From positions 1 through 12,146 of the forward strand of contig JAHDCN010000032.1 of the NCBI GenBank assembly GCA_020629815.1: DNA of 12,146 bases, given 5' to 3'. The position numbers and the translations under genes are program-made. Position 1 is the stretch's first letter. Every line of letters begins with the position of its first letter. This DNA comes from Verrucomicrobiota bacterium. GTDB taxonomy: Bacteria > Verrucomicrobiota > Verrucomicrobiia > Verrucomicrobiales > DEV007. Shown in pieces: positions 1 to 6,272 of this stretch. Under the pieces are notes generated by a model that was not told the DNA's origin, made no database searches, and saw nothing but the letters and a program-made list of their open reading frames with translations.

Positions 1-168
1 GGTTTCCTCCGGAGTGGGAGCGGCGCTGAGAATCTCGATGCCTCGATAGACCTGATAAGCATCAGCGTTGATAATTTCTACCGGCTGATCGAGAACGTCA
101 GCCAGGGACAGCGCGACCGAGGTTTTGCCGCATCCGGTTTGACCGGCTATGTAAACGGGTTCTTTCAC
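1..168 (-). CDS. miaA: tRNA dimethylallyltransferase MiaA, N-terminal part (cut by window edge)
   Basis: MiaA transfers a dimethylallyl group to N6 of A37 in tRNAs that read UNN codons; it acts in the cytoplasm. The 56 residues in view begin VKEPVYIAG and contain a P-loop (GQTGCGKT, residues 9-16). This is followed by the family motif for the pyrophosphate/tRNA site, NADAYQVYRG (residues 34-43), and a segment matching the usual GTAKPT stretch (ILSAAPTPEE). The Ser that often follows the Asp (ADS) is Ala here. The start is GTG at 168: in-frame TAG and TGA codons lie a few codons upstream, and no ATG or TTG lies between them and the GTG. No Shine-Dalgarno sequence is present, and a terminator-like hairpin ends only about 8 nt before the start codon. 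The gene continues beyond base 1. The identification is firm; the rest of the protein cannot be judged. Confidence 0.9.
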   Translation of the reverse strand, partial: MKEPVYIAGQTGCGKTSVALSLADVLDQPVEIINADAYQVYRGIEILSAAPTPEET

Positions 169-174
169 AGAATA

Positions 175-214
175 GAAAAAGCCGAAGCAGTGAACTCACT
201 ACTTCGGCTTTTGT
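175..214 (-). terminator. Intrinsic terminator-like hairpin downstream of the RRM gene
   Basis: Bases 177-193 pair with 196-212. Read on the minus strand the stem is fully paired, with one G-U wobble at the position that would be a C-A mismatch on the plus strand. This favours minus-strand function. The minus-strand stem ends in GGCTTTTT, giving a short U-tract. It begins about 20 nt after the RRM stop codon, so it most likely ends that transcript. It also lies immediately before the miaA start, so it may instead control read-through into miaA. Confidence 0.75.
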
Positions 215-232
215 TGTAATGATTCAAGTTGA

Positions 233-820
233 TCAGGCAGCAGAAGATTCGCGCGGTCCTTCGCTGCGTGCACCGTTAATGTTCAGCCTGCGGCCCATGA
301 AATCTTCGTCATTGAGGATTTCGACGGCGCGCTTGGCTTCGTCAATGGAGCCCATTTCGACAAACGCGAAGCCTTTCGACTGTTGCGTGCGAGCGTTGGT
401 GACCACTTCAGCGCTCATGACGTTTCCGGCACCCTTGAAGAGTTCTTCCAGATCCGCCTCGTTGGCGTCGTAGGAGAGATTGCCGACGTAGAGACGCGGT
501 GTGGTGACTTCGACCTTGCGCGGTTTGCGCTGAGGTTTCTTTTTCGCAGGAGCTTTCTTCGCCGTAGTTGTTTTGCTCTTCGGCTTATGCTGTGGTTTCC
601 GCTTGGGTTTGCCCAGTTTGCCAAAAGTCAGGAACGCCAGAATCTTCTGTCCTGTCGTAGGCTTTGGCTCGGGTTTTCTTCTTCTGCGGCTGCGATTTCT
701 GTTACGGTTGCGATTGCGATTGTTATTTCGCGAACGATTATTATTTCGGTTGTAGTTTCCGCCTTTGCCACCGGAGCGATTGCCCCCGCGGTTCTGCGGT
801 CCTTTTGATTTTGATTCCAT
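233..820 (-). CDS. RRM-domain RNA-binding protein with a basic Arg/Asn-rich N-terminal tail
   Basis: A 195-residue probable RNA-binding protein. Residues 1-50 are low complexity, very rich in Gly, Asn and Arg, and include a run of alternating Asn-Arg. A short hydrophobic stretch follows (GQKILAFLTFG, about 57-67), then a Lys/Pro/Arg-rich linker to about 103. The C-terminal part (about 108-188) is one RNA recognition motif, with RNP2 LYVGNL (110-115) and RNP1 KGFAFVEM (149-156) both intact. Single-RRM proteins of this kind occur in cyanobacteria and Verrucomicrobia, where some respond to cold; a role in RNA binding or chaperoning is inferred from that. The basic tail probably adds nonspecific RNA binding. 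No Shine-Dalgarno sequence is seen; the ATG follows an A-run. The gene has a long upstream region with hairpins and a terminator-like hairpin at its end, consistent with a single-gene transcript. Confidence 0.88.
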   Translation of the reverse strand: MESKSKGPQNRGGNRSGGKGGNYNRNNNRSRNNNRNRNRNRNRSRRRRKPEPKPTTGQKILAFLTFGKLGKPKRKPQHKPKSKTTTAKKAPAKKKPQRKPRKVEVTTPRLYVGNLSYDANEADLEELFKGAGNVMSAEVVTNARTQQSKGFAFVEMGSIDEAKRAVEILNDEDFMGRRLNINGARSEGPRESSAA

Positions 821-853
821 TTTTTCTGGAAGATTGGTTCTTTGTCGTTAGCA

Positions 854-885
854 GGCAGAACTCCGATTTCGGACGGGAGTCTGCC
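854..885 (-). promoter_or_regulatory. Hairpin in the probable 5' leader of the RRM gene
   Basis: Bases 854-859 (GGCAGA) pair with 880-885 (TCTGCC), and 861-864 (CTCC) pair with 876-879 (GGAG), leaving A860 bulged. This gives a 10-bp stem with an 11-nt loop, ending about 34 nt before the RRM start codon on the minus strand. No U-tract follows, so it does not look like a terminator. Control of the RRM mRNA, for example by the RRM protein itself, is a guess. Confidence 0.4.
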
Positions 886-904
886 CGGTTTACGCATGCG
901 AAAA

Positions 905-980
905 ACAAGTCCTTCGGCCCCGCCTTTGAAGCGGCAGAATGTCGGTCAACCTGCGTGAGAGGCGGGGTGATCCGACAAGT
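905..980 (-). repeat. GC-rich inverted repeat flanked by 6-bp direct repeats
   Basis: CCCCGCCT at 918-925 is the exact reverse complement of AGGCGGGG at 960-967. The stem extends with TCGG (914-917) against CCGA (972-975) across a 4-nt bulge, giving 12 bp in total. The apical loop is 34 nt and could form an inner GCAG/CTGC stem. ACAAGT lies on both sides, at 905-910 and 975-980. On the minus strand the structure is followed within 8 nt by TTTTT (901-905). It could be a terminator or attenuator for transcription coming from the altronate dehydratase gene, part of an RRM leader, or a small palindromic repeat element. The sequence alone does not decide. Confidence 0.45.
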
Positions 981-1041
981 AACGGGATTTTTGGTAAGCG
1001 CGAATCCGGTTGCAAAAGACCGGGGGAGCGAAGGAGGTCGA

Positions 1042-1072
1042 TTCAGTAGGCCTGTTTGAGCGCCTGACTGAA
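1042..1072. repeat. Inverted repeat, 10-bp stem with one bulge
   Basis: TTCAGT plus AGGC (1042-1051) pairs with GCCT (1062-1065) and ACTGAA (1067-1072), leaving G1066 bulged and a 10-nt loop. No U-tract follows on either strand. It lies in the middle of the gene-free region and its function is unknown. Confidence 0.45.
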
Positions 1073-1239
1073 GGAGAAGTGGCTCGTTTTCCGATGCCGT
1101 TGTAAGAACAGAATAAACATCTCGTCCCAACTCGGGGGAGGGGTGTTGCCCTTGGCAATTGATGCTGTGGGTTTTCGTTTTCGTTTTTTCTGCTCCTGAC
1201 AAAAGGTAAATGCAGGATTACCGGTGGCAAGCGGAGTTT

Positions 1240-2895
1240 TTACAGCGAAACGCCGCGTTTCCAGGGCAGAAAGTCGTCCTGACCCAAGAGCTGCGCTTTC
1301 ACCGGAGCGCGACCGGAGGCGGTTTCGATGATGCGGTCGATTAGAGACTCAGCGAGCTCCTCGATGGTGGAGTCGCCACGAATCACCGCTCCGGTATCGA
1401 AATCGATCATATCGGGCAGGCGTTTGGCAACTTCGGTATTGGAGCTGACCTTGATCACCGGGCAAACTGGATTGCCTGTGGGGGTTCCGAGCCCGGTGGA
1501 AAACAGGATGACATTGGCGTGCGATCCGGCCATGGCTGTGGTGGATTCGATATCACCTCCGGGAGTACACAGGAGATTCAGACCGGTTTCGGTGGCGGGC
1601 TTCGGATAATCGAGGGCCGCGACGATCGGTGAGGATCCACCTTTTTTCGCCGCTCCAGCCGACTTAATCGCGTCGGTGATCAGGCCGTCTTTGATATTCC
1701 CCGGACTGGGGTTCTGGGAGAAATCGCTGCCGATTTTACGGGCCAGCTCGGCATAGTTGGAGGTTAACCGCGCGAACTCGTCGGCGACTTCTTTGCTGAC
1801 ACAGCGATTCAGTAACTCCTGCTCGACTCCACAAAGTTCGGGAAACTCGGACAGAATCACTTTTCCGCGGAGCGCTACCATTCGGTCAGACACAGCGCCG
1901 ATAACCGGGTTGGCGGAAATGCCGGAGAATCCATCGCTGCCCCCGCATTCAACACCGACGGTGAGCTTATTGAGGGGAGCTGGTTCGCGTTTGCTGGTAG
2001 CATTTACTTCGACCAGTGATGCGAAGGTTTCCCGAATGGCGGTTTCCATCATCGCCCGCTCGTTGGCGAAATCGTGCTGCTTAAATATGTGCAGAGGCCG
2101 CGAATGTCCCGGGGAGCGCTTCTCGATTTCTTTTTCCAGAATGGATGACTGAGCATTCTCACAGCCGAGACTGAGCACGGTGGCTCCGGCGACATTGGGG
2201 TGAGTGATATAACCGGCAAGCAATCCGCAGAGATCGTTGGCGTCGGCGCGGGTGCCTCCACAGCCGAGGTGATGGGTGAGAAATTTGACTCCGTCGATGT
2301 TCGGGAACAGTCGGCGCCCTTGCTGACCTGAGGCGAAATCCAGAGATTTTGCGCGCAGGGACTCAGGCGATTCGCCATTTTCATGAGCCAGAGCCAACTG
2401 ATCGACAAAATCTTGATAGTGGGACGTTTTCTCATAACCCAGAGCCCTCTCAAAGGCTTGCTGCATCACTTTAATGTTGCGGGTTTCGCAAAAAACCATG
2501 GGCACGACGAGCCAGTGATTTGCGGTTCCCACGGAGCCGTTATCGCGATGGAAGCCATCAAAGGTTCGTTGAGTAAAGCTGGAAATGTCAGGGCCCTGCC
2601 AGGTCGAGGCACTCTCTGCATCCTCTGCCGAGTAGCCATCATCGTCGTGCTGCAAATTTTCCGTCGAAATCAGTCCGCCCACTGGAATGTCCTTTGTTGC
2701 TTTGCCCACAGTCACTCCATACATGGTGGCCCGATGGCCCTCGGGAAACGGTTCTGTGGTGAACTTGTGCTTGGCGGCGATTGCGTCCTGCAGCTCGATT
2801 GCGTCGCCATCGACAGAAACGGTTTCCCCTTTTTCTAAATCGCGCAAAGCGACTGCGAGGTTGTCCCGGGAATCGATGAGGATAGCAGGTGTCAT
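1240..2895 (-). CDS. uxaA: Altronate dehydratase (UxaA/GarD family), full length
   Basis: Members of this family dehydrate D-altronate to 2-keto-3-deoxygluconate in galacturonate breakdown, or galactarate in the GarD branch; cytoplasmic. At 551 residues it is slightly longer than typical UxaA (about 495) or GarD (about 520). Residues 1-85 form an SAF-like domain, including EGHRATMYGVTVGKATKDI at about 52-70. The large catalytic part begins near DNGSVGTANHW (118-128) and holds the conserved blocks GCGGTRAD (211-218), LGCEN (243-247), ECGGSDGFSGISANP (316-330), CTPGGDIESTTAM (443-455) and TGLGTPTGNPVCPVIK (467-482). The N-terminal HTHN motif of classical members reads ISTEN here (76-80). The start is ATG at 2895 with no Shine-Dalgarno. 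No other hexuronate gene is in view, so the true sugar-acid substrate is uncertain. Confidence 0.88.
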   Translation of the reverse strand: MTPAILIDSRDNLAVALRDLEKGETVSVDGDAIELQDAIAAKHKFTTEPFPEGHRATMYGVTVGKATKDIPVGGLISTENLQHDDDGYSAEDAESASTWQGPDISSFTQRTFDGFHRDNGSVGTANHWLVVPMVFCETRNIKVMQQAFERALGYEKTSHYQDFVDQLALAHENGESPESLRAKSLDFASGQQGRRLFPNIDGVKFLTHHLGCGGTRADANDLCGLLAGYITHPNVAGATVLSLGCENAQSSILEKEIEKRSPGHSRPLHIFKQHDFANERAMMETAIRETFASLVEVNATSKREPAPLNKLTVGVECGGSDGFSGISANPVIGAVSDRMVALRGKVILSEFPELCGVEQELLNRCVSKEVADEFARLTSNYAELARKIGSDFSQNPSPGNIKDGLITDAIKSAGAAKKGGSSPIVAALDYPKPATETGLNLLCTPGGDIESTTAMAGSHANVILFSTGLGTPTGNPVCPVIKVSSNTEVAKRLPDMIDFDTGAVIRGDSTIEELAESLIDRIIETASGRAPVKAQLLGQDDFLPWKRGVSL

Positions 2896-2970
2896 AGAAA
2901 GTGTTTGGGCAGGGAGGATAGCGAAAATTCACGTGATGCCAAGGCCGAAGACAGGTGGGAGTTTTCTCTT

Positions 2971-2996
2971 TTGATCGGGCGAAGCTGCACTATATT
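2971..2996 (+). promoter_or_regulatory. Possible promoter for the Fe-S carrier gene
   Basis: A good -10-like hexamer, TATATT, lies at 2991-2996, about 25 nt before the start codon at 3022. The best upstream T-rich partner is near 2969-2976 (TTTTGATC), but its spacing and match to TTGACA are poor. It sits in the 126-bp divergent gap between the altronate dehydratase and Fe-S carrier genes. Low certainty. Confidence 0.3.
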
Positions 2997-3021
2997 CGGA
3001 ACTCAGCGTTGTCTGCCTCTC

Positions 3022-3423
3022 ATGATTACGGTCACCGAATCTGCTGCTCACCATCTTCGCATCCTGCTCGAGTCGAAAAATGCTTCTTTGGAGGAGGAGG
3101 GGTTACGACTTTTCGTCGAAAAAGGAGGCTGTGCGGGTATGCAATATGCCATGAAGGTGGGGGCTCCTGAAGAGACCGATCAGGTGATCGAAAAGGATGG
3201 TGTGCGGGTATTTGTGGATAAAGAAAGTCTGCCGTTTCTCGGCAATGTTCAGCTCGACTATGTTGACGCTTTGAATGACTCCGGATTCAAAATTGAAAAT
3301 CCGGATGCAACACGCAGCTGCGGGTGTGGAACCTCTTTTGAGCCCGCAAAAAAAGAGGAGGCACTGGCTGGAGCAATGCCGGAATCCTCCAATCCTGAAA
3401 GTTGCACAGGTGAGGAAGACTAG
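3022..3423 (+). CDS. A-type iron-sulfur cluster carrier (IscA/ErpA/SufA, HesB family)
   Basis: A-type carriers receive Fe-S clusters from the scaffold and pass them to apo-enzymes; cytoplasmic. The 133-residue product begins MITVTESAAHHL. It has the three expected cluster-binding cysteines: Cys37 in GGCAGMQY, and Cys100 and Cys102 in SCGCGTSF. The conserved GNVQLDYVD stretch (74-82) is also present. Residues 108-133 form an extra hydrophilic, mostly acidic tail with a fourth cysteine (Cys128); typical members end close to the SCGCG motif. The ATG at 3022 is chosen because family members start just before the TVTESAA segment; an ATG at 2905 in the same frame would add about 39 residues unlike the family. 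No Shine-Dalgarno sequence is seen. No isc or suf genes adjoin it, so the exact subtype cannot be assigned. Confidence 0.92.
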   Translation: MITVTESAAHHLRILLESKNASLEEEGLRLFVEKGGCAGMQYAMKVGAPEETDQVIEKDGVRVFVDKESLPFLGNVQLDYVDALNDSGFKIENPDATRSCGCGTSFEPAKKEEALAGAMPESSNPESCTGEED

Positions 3424-3478
3424 CCAACAGCCAAAAGCGGAAGAGGCCCGGTATTGATCTTTTCCAGCTGATTTCCAA

Positions 3479-4333
3479 ATGCAAATTCTCGGAGGCAGTT
3501 CTTTTTCCCGCAATTCCCGTCAGGAAGACGAGGGGCGTTATGTTGGTGGCAGCGTGCTGTTATGGGTTGCCGCGATTGCAGTACTGCTTGGTCTGAATTT
3601 TGCCTCGTGGTCCTTCTGCATGTGGGTCTTCGGACAACCGGAGCACCCAATGAATTACAAAATTCTGACGCGGTTGGAAAAGCTCGACCCGATTCAAGTA
3701 TTTGGCGTCACCACTGTTCCCCGGGGAAAATTTCATACGATTAAAGAGCTTTATGCGAATGTCTATCCGTTCAATGGCGTGGAACTCAAGGCCTACAACG
3801 GCATTTTGAAACGCAACTACCTGAAGAATTACAAAGAGCGGGATGATGTGACCTTTCTGGCGGGAGACTTTGTGGTGGAGTCGGTTCGTCAGCTTGGAGA
3901 GACCGATGTGTTTTCCTCCGGAATCGCTGTTCGAGCGACGGCCAAAAATTTCCCGGATGGGCAGATCGATTTCGTGATTCCCTCGAATGAGGTTCCTGAA
4001 ACCATGTACGAGATCGGCGAAGAGATCACGGTCGATGAATCGGCGACGTGTGCGGCAGTGTTACATATAGAGCGGCTCGAAGATGACATGATGGTTTTCA
4101 CAGCCGTGCCTTTGGTAAAAAGAAAGTTCGAATCGAGCGGCGGCGGAATGATTGAAGTAGTGGCTCCGGAAATCCTTCAGCTTGGGACTGGTCAGTGGCC
4201 TTTGAGCAAAGGGAAAGAGGATCTGAATTCGGAAGATACGGAGCTGGAGCCAGTGCCTGCGGACAACAAGCCTGTGCCGGATGGAGAGAGGGCTTTACCG
4301 GTTCCCGTTGATCAGCCCGCTCAGGGGCGATAG
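3479..4333 (+). CDS. Unknown membrane-anchored protein with one N-terminal transmembrane segment
   Basis: A 284-residue protein whose function I do not recognise. Residues 1-22 are hydrophilic and about 23-46 form a strongly hydrophobic helix (SVLLWVAAIAVLLGLNFASW), so it is probably an inner-membrane anchor. The next part (about 57-215) looks like a folded soluble domain, mixing basic and aromatic residues (TVPRGKFHTIKELYANVYPF, 79-98; KRNYLKNYKERDD, 111-123) with beta-rich stretches. Residues about 240-284 are a low-complexity acidic and Pro-rich tail, probably disordered. It looks like a conserved Opitutae-type hypothetical, but that is an impression and not a search result. The gene starts 55 bp after the Fe-S carrier gene and is probably co-transcribed with it. 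It ends 6 bp from the convergent folK stop. No Shine-Dalgarno sequence is seen. Confidence 0.75.
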   Translation: MQILGGSSFSRNSRQEDEGRYVGGSVLLWVAAIAVLLGLNFASWSFCMWVFGQPEHPMNYKILTRLEKLDPIQVFGVTTVPRGKFHTIKELYANVYPFNGVELKAYNGILKRNYLKNYKERDDVTFLAGDFVVESVRQLGETDVFSSGIAVRATAKNFPDGQIDFVIPSNEVPETMYEIGEEITVDESATCAAVLHIERLEDDMMVFTAVPLVKRKFESSGGGMIEVVAPEILQLGTGQWPLSKGKEDLNSEDTELEPVPADNKPVPDGERALPVPVDQPAQGR

Positions 4334-4339
4334 TCGGAT

Positions 4340-4825
4340 TTACTTTTTGTGCTTTTCCAAAACTTGCTCTCGTAGCTCGCTTACGTTCAGCTTTTGTCCG
4401 GGAAGAGTCAGGTCCGGGCGAATCTCAGCCAGCGGTTCCAGCACGAATAGTCGTTGGTGGGCTCTTGGATGAGGAAGGGTGAGCGCTTCACATTTTTTCC
4501 GGTGTTCTCCGTAGTAGAGCAGGTCGATGTCGATCGGGCGGGGAGCGTTAAGCTCCCTCTCTAGCGGTCGCCCCATTTCCAGCTCAATTGATTGGCAAAA
4601 TTGGAGCACTGCCTCCGGCTCGAGTTGGCACTCGATTTCAATCACAGCATTGAAGAATTCTTTGGACCCGGGAGGGCAGTCTACCGGCTCGGTAACGTAT
4701 GTCGATGACTGCAGAAAGTGGTCACTGCATGAGAGCGTTTGCAGTTTCTCCACGGCCTGTTCGATATGGCTGGCCCGGGGGCTGATATTGGAGCCGAGAG
4801 CAAGTCCCAGAAATCGGGTGGTCAT
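4340..4825 (-). CDS. folK: 2-amino-4-hydroxy-6-hydroxymethyldihydropteridine pyrophosphokinase (HPPK)
   Basis: FolK transfers pyrophosphate from ATP to 6-hydroxymethyl-dihydropterin in folate synthesis; cytoplasmic. From the ATG at 4825 it has 161 residues, the normal size. The markers are FLGLALGSN (5-13), TEPV (45-48), FFNAVIEIE (57-65), and PRPIDIDLLYYG (95-106) with the two Mg-binding aspartates D99 and D101. LPHPRAHQRLFVLEPLAEI (117-135) is the conserved C-terminal block. A GTG directly in front (4828) could also serve and would add one residue; ATG is preferred. Its start lies 23 bp after the M20 peptidase stop, so it is probably the last gene of the long minus-strand operon. It converges on the unknown membrane protein gene with no obvious terminator between the two stops. 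Confidence 0.95.
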   Translation of the reverse strand: MTTRFLGLALGSNISPRASHIEQAVEKLQTLSCSDHFLQSSTYVTEPVDCPPGSKEFFNAVIEIECQLEPEAVLQFCQSIELEMGRPLERELNAPRPIDIDLLYYGEHRKKCEALTLPHPRAHQRLFVLEPLAEIRPDLTLPGQKLNVSELREQVLEKHKK

Positions 4826-4848
4826 CACTTCACTATACGGAAAGACGG

Positions 4849-6228
4849 TTACTCCGCCGAAAGAAAGTCGCCAAGCATTTGCATCAAGGTCGTAAGCCCC
4901 CAGTGAAATCCAGCGACGGGAAGTCGCTCGTTATCGCCATGAAACAGGGCAGCGAAATCGAGTCCCTCCGGTAGCTGCAAGGGGTAAAATCCATAGCAAG
5001 TTGCACCGAGCCTTGCGTAGTTGTGACTGTCTGTGAAGCCCGGAATGATAGACGGCACGACATGGCCATCGGGATCGCGATCTTTCAGAGCGGCTTCAAT
5101 CTTTCGATACAATTCGGTGTCTGTGGAAAAGCTTGTTGGCGGAGATTTCTCTTTGATTTCGAAGGAAATGTTCCGGGTCAAACGAGGACCAATTACTTTC
5201 TGAAGTTCACGAATCAGCATCTCTGCAGATTGTCCGGGAGCTAAACGCCCATCAATATCGACACTGGCTTTTGCCGGCAGGGCATTGATCACTTCTGCCG
5301 TCTGAAATCTGGTTGGTGTTGCCGTGTTTCGTAGAATGGCTTCGGTAGCAGCGCGGCGATTCGGGTCTTTGACTACTCGACGAAGCAAGCCCGGGCCAAT
5401 CAATCGGTTGCCAAGTAACCCCGCCAGCTTTTGAGCAATTTCCCCTTCGGGTGCGGCAAATCCGGCAATGTGCACGGCGGCCTCAGGTGAGGGATGCCAG
5501 GGTAACTGGGCGCGTGATATGCGATGAGCGGCTTCGATCAAAGTAGCTACCGAACTATCAGTGGGAGGAAGAGAAGAGTGTCCGGGGGTGCCCTCCGCAG
5601 TCATCCGCAGCCAGGCGATTCCTTTCTCCGCGACTTGCACGGGATAGAAACGTTTGCCGTTTCGATGCACCGTGAAGCCACCGACTTCGTTGATTACATA
5701 TTCGGGTTTACTCCCCAACAATTCGGGGCGGTTTTCCACCAGCCAGCGGGAGCCCAGTTTTGTGCCGGCTTCTTCGTCCGCTACAGCGGCAAAAATCACG
5801 TCGCGATTGATTGGGAAGTGTCTGCGTTTCAGCAGGCTGATTGCGGTGAACGCCATCGCCGCAAAACCCTTCATATCGATGGTCCCGCGCCCCCAGATGT
5901 AGCCGTTCTCTTCGTGCCCGGAAAAAGGGCCATGCTGCCATCTGTCCGGATCGTCGACCGGCACTGTATCGAGGTGGCAGTTTAGAATAAGCGGGCGATG
6001 CCTTCGGTTAGCTTCTTCAGCAGGCAGGCGGCAGATCAGGTTCGGGCGATTTGGGTCGGGCCCCTCGATTGCCGGAGTGAATCCCTCATTGGAGGCATGC
6101 CAGGCCAGCAATTCAACGGCAGCCAGTTCGTTCCCCGGGGGATTGACCGAGTTGATTTGCACCAAAGATTTTACCAGCTCTGATGCAGAGCGCAATTCTG
6201 CATGGCTTGGTCGTAGTTCGTTCCTCAC
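4849..6228 (-). CDS. M20-family zinc metallopeptidase / amidohydrolase
   Basis: M20 enzymes (carboxypeptidase Ss1, aminoacylase, ArgE and DapE types) use a two-zinc centre to cut peptides or N-acyl amino acids. The 459-residue protein has the full set: HLDTVP (85-90, ligand H85), WGRGTIDMKG with D118 as bridging ligand, DEEAG (151-155) with the general base and a ligand, E181 in NEVGG, the dimerisation-domain motif GTPGHSS (213-219), and a C-terminal HGDNERLP with H430. The PGFTDSHNYA segment (396-405) is also typical. There is no signal peptide, so it is cytoplasmic. Overall it resembles the carboxypeptidase/aminoacylase-1 branch; the substrate is unknown. The start is GTG at 6228, since an in-frame TGA lies 6 codons upstream with no other start between. 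No Shine-Dalgarno sequence is seen. It sits between the TPR gene (72-bp gap) and folK (23-bp gap). Confidence 0.92.
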   Translation of the reverse strand: MRNELRPSHAELRSASELVKSLVQINSVNPPGNELAAVELLAWHASNEGFTPAIEGPDPNRPNLICRLPAEEANRRHRPLILNCHLDTVPVDDPDRWQHGPFSGHEENGYIWGRGTIDMKGFAAMAFTAISLLKRRHFPINRDVIFAAVADEEAGTKLGSRWLVENRPELLGSKPEYVINEVGGFTVHRNGKRFYPVQVAEKGIAWLRMTAEGTPGHSSLPPTDSSVATLIEAAHRISRAQLPWHPSPEAAVHIAGFAAPEGEIAQKLAGLLGNRLIGPGLLRRVVKDPNRRAATEAILRNTATPTRFQTAEVINALPAKASVDIDGRLAPGQSAEMLIRELQKVIGPRLTRNISFEIKEKSPPTSFSTDTELYRKIEAALKDRDPDGHVVPSIIPGFTDSHNYARLGATCYGFYPLQLPEGLDFAALFHGDNERLPVAGFHWGLTTLMQMLGDFLSAE

Positions 6229-6272
6229 GGGTAGAAATGTAACCGCTCAGATGGTCGAGGTTCAACCTTTTT

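Larger units (their letters stand above)
821..1239. other. 419-bp gene-free region with several inverted repeats
   Basis: No open frame here looks like protein: the candidates are Arg/Ser/Pro-rich and match no recognisable domain. The stretch separates the stop of the altronate dehydratase gene from the start of the RRM gene, both on the minus strand. It contains hairpins at 854-885, 914-975 and 1042-1072, a small one at 1006-1023 (CCGGT/ACCGG) and a weak terminator-like one at 1205-1222 (5-bp stem, then TTTT on the minus strand). A T-rich tract with repeated GTTTTC units lies at about 1171-1190 on the plus strand. No tRNA, tmRNA, SRP RNA or RNase P signature was recognised. A weak minus-strand promoter match (TTGCAA, 17 nt, AAAAAT) lies at about 983-1012. 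The region may hold a long RRM leader or an unrecognised small RNA. Confidence 0.5.

Noticed and set aside
664..1059. 131-codon plus-strand frame across the RRM gene start
   Set aside because: Its Cys/Tyr/Asp-rich beginning is the complement of the Asn/Arg repeat codons; a shadow frame.
741..1202. Minus-strand open frames of 153 and 94 codons in the gap before the RRM gene
   Set aside because: Composition is Arg/Ser/Pro-rich and not protein-like; one overlaps the RRM start in another frame. No domain or start signal.
1205..1222. Hairpin GGTAA/TTACC after the altronate dehydratase stop as its terminator
   Set aside because: Only a 5-bp AT-rich stem with four U residues; too weak to call as a feature.
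901..1240. 6S RNA, SRP RNA, tmRNA, RNase P or tRNA in the gene-free region
   Set aside because: None of the conserved core sequences I know for these RNAs was seen on either strand.
2905..3021. Upstream ATG (2905) for the Fe-S carrier
   Set aside because: The added 39 residues are unlike the family and contain the likely promoter; ATG 3022 fits homologues.
4826..4828. GTG start of folK directly before the ATG
   Set aside because: Possible, but ATG 4825 is the stronger start codon and fits the family; the difference is one residue.
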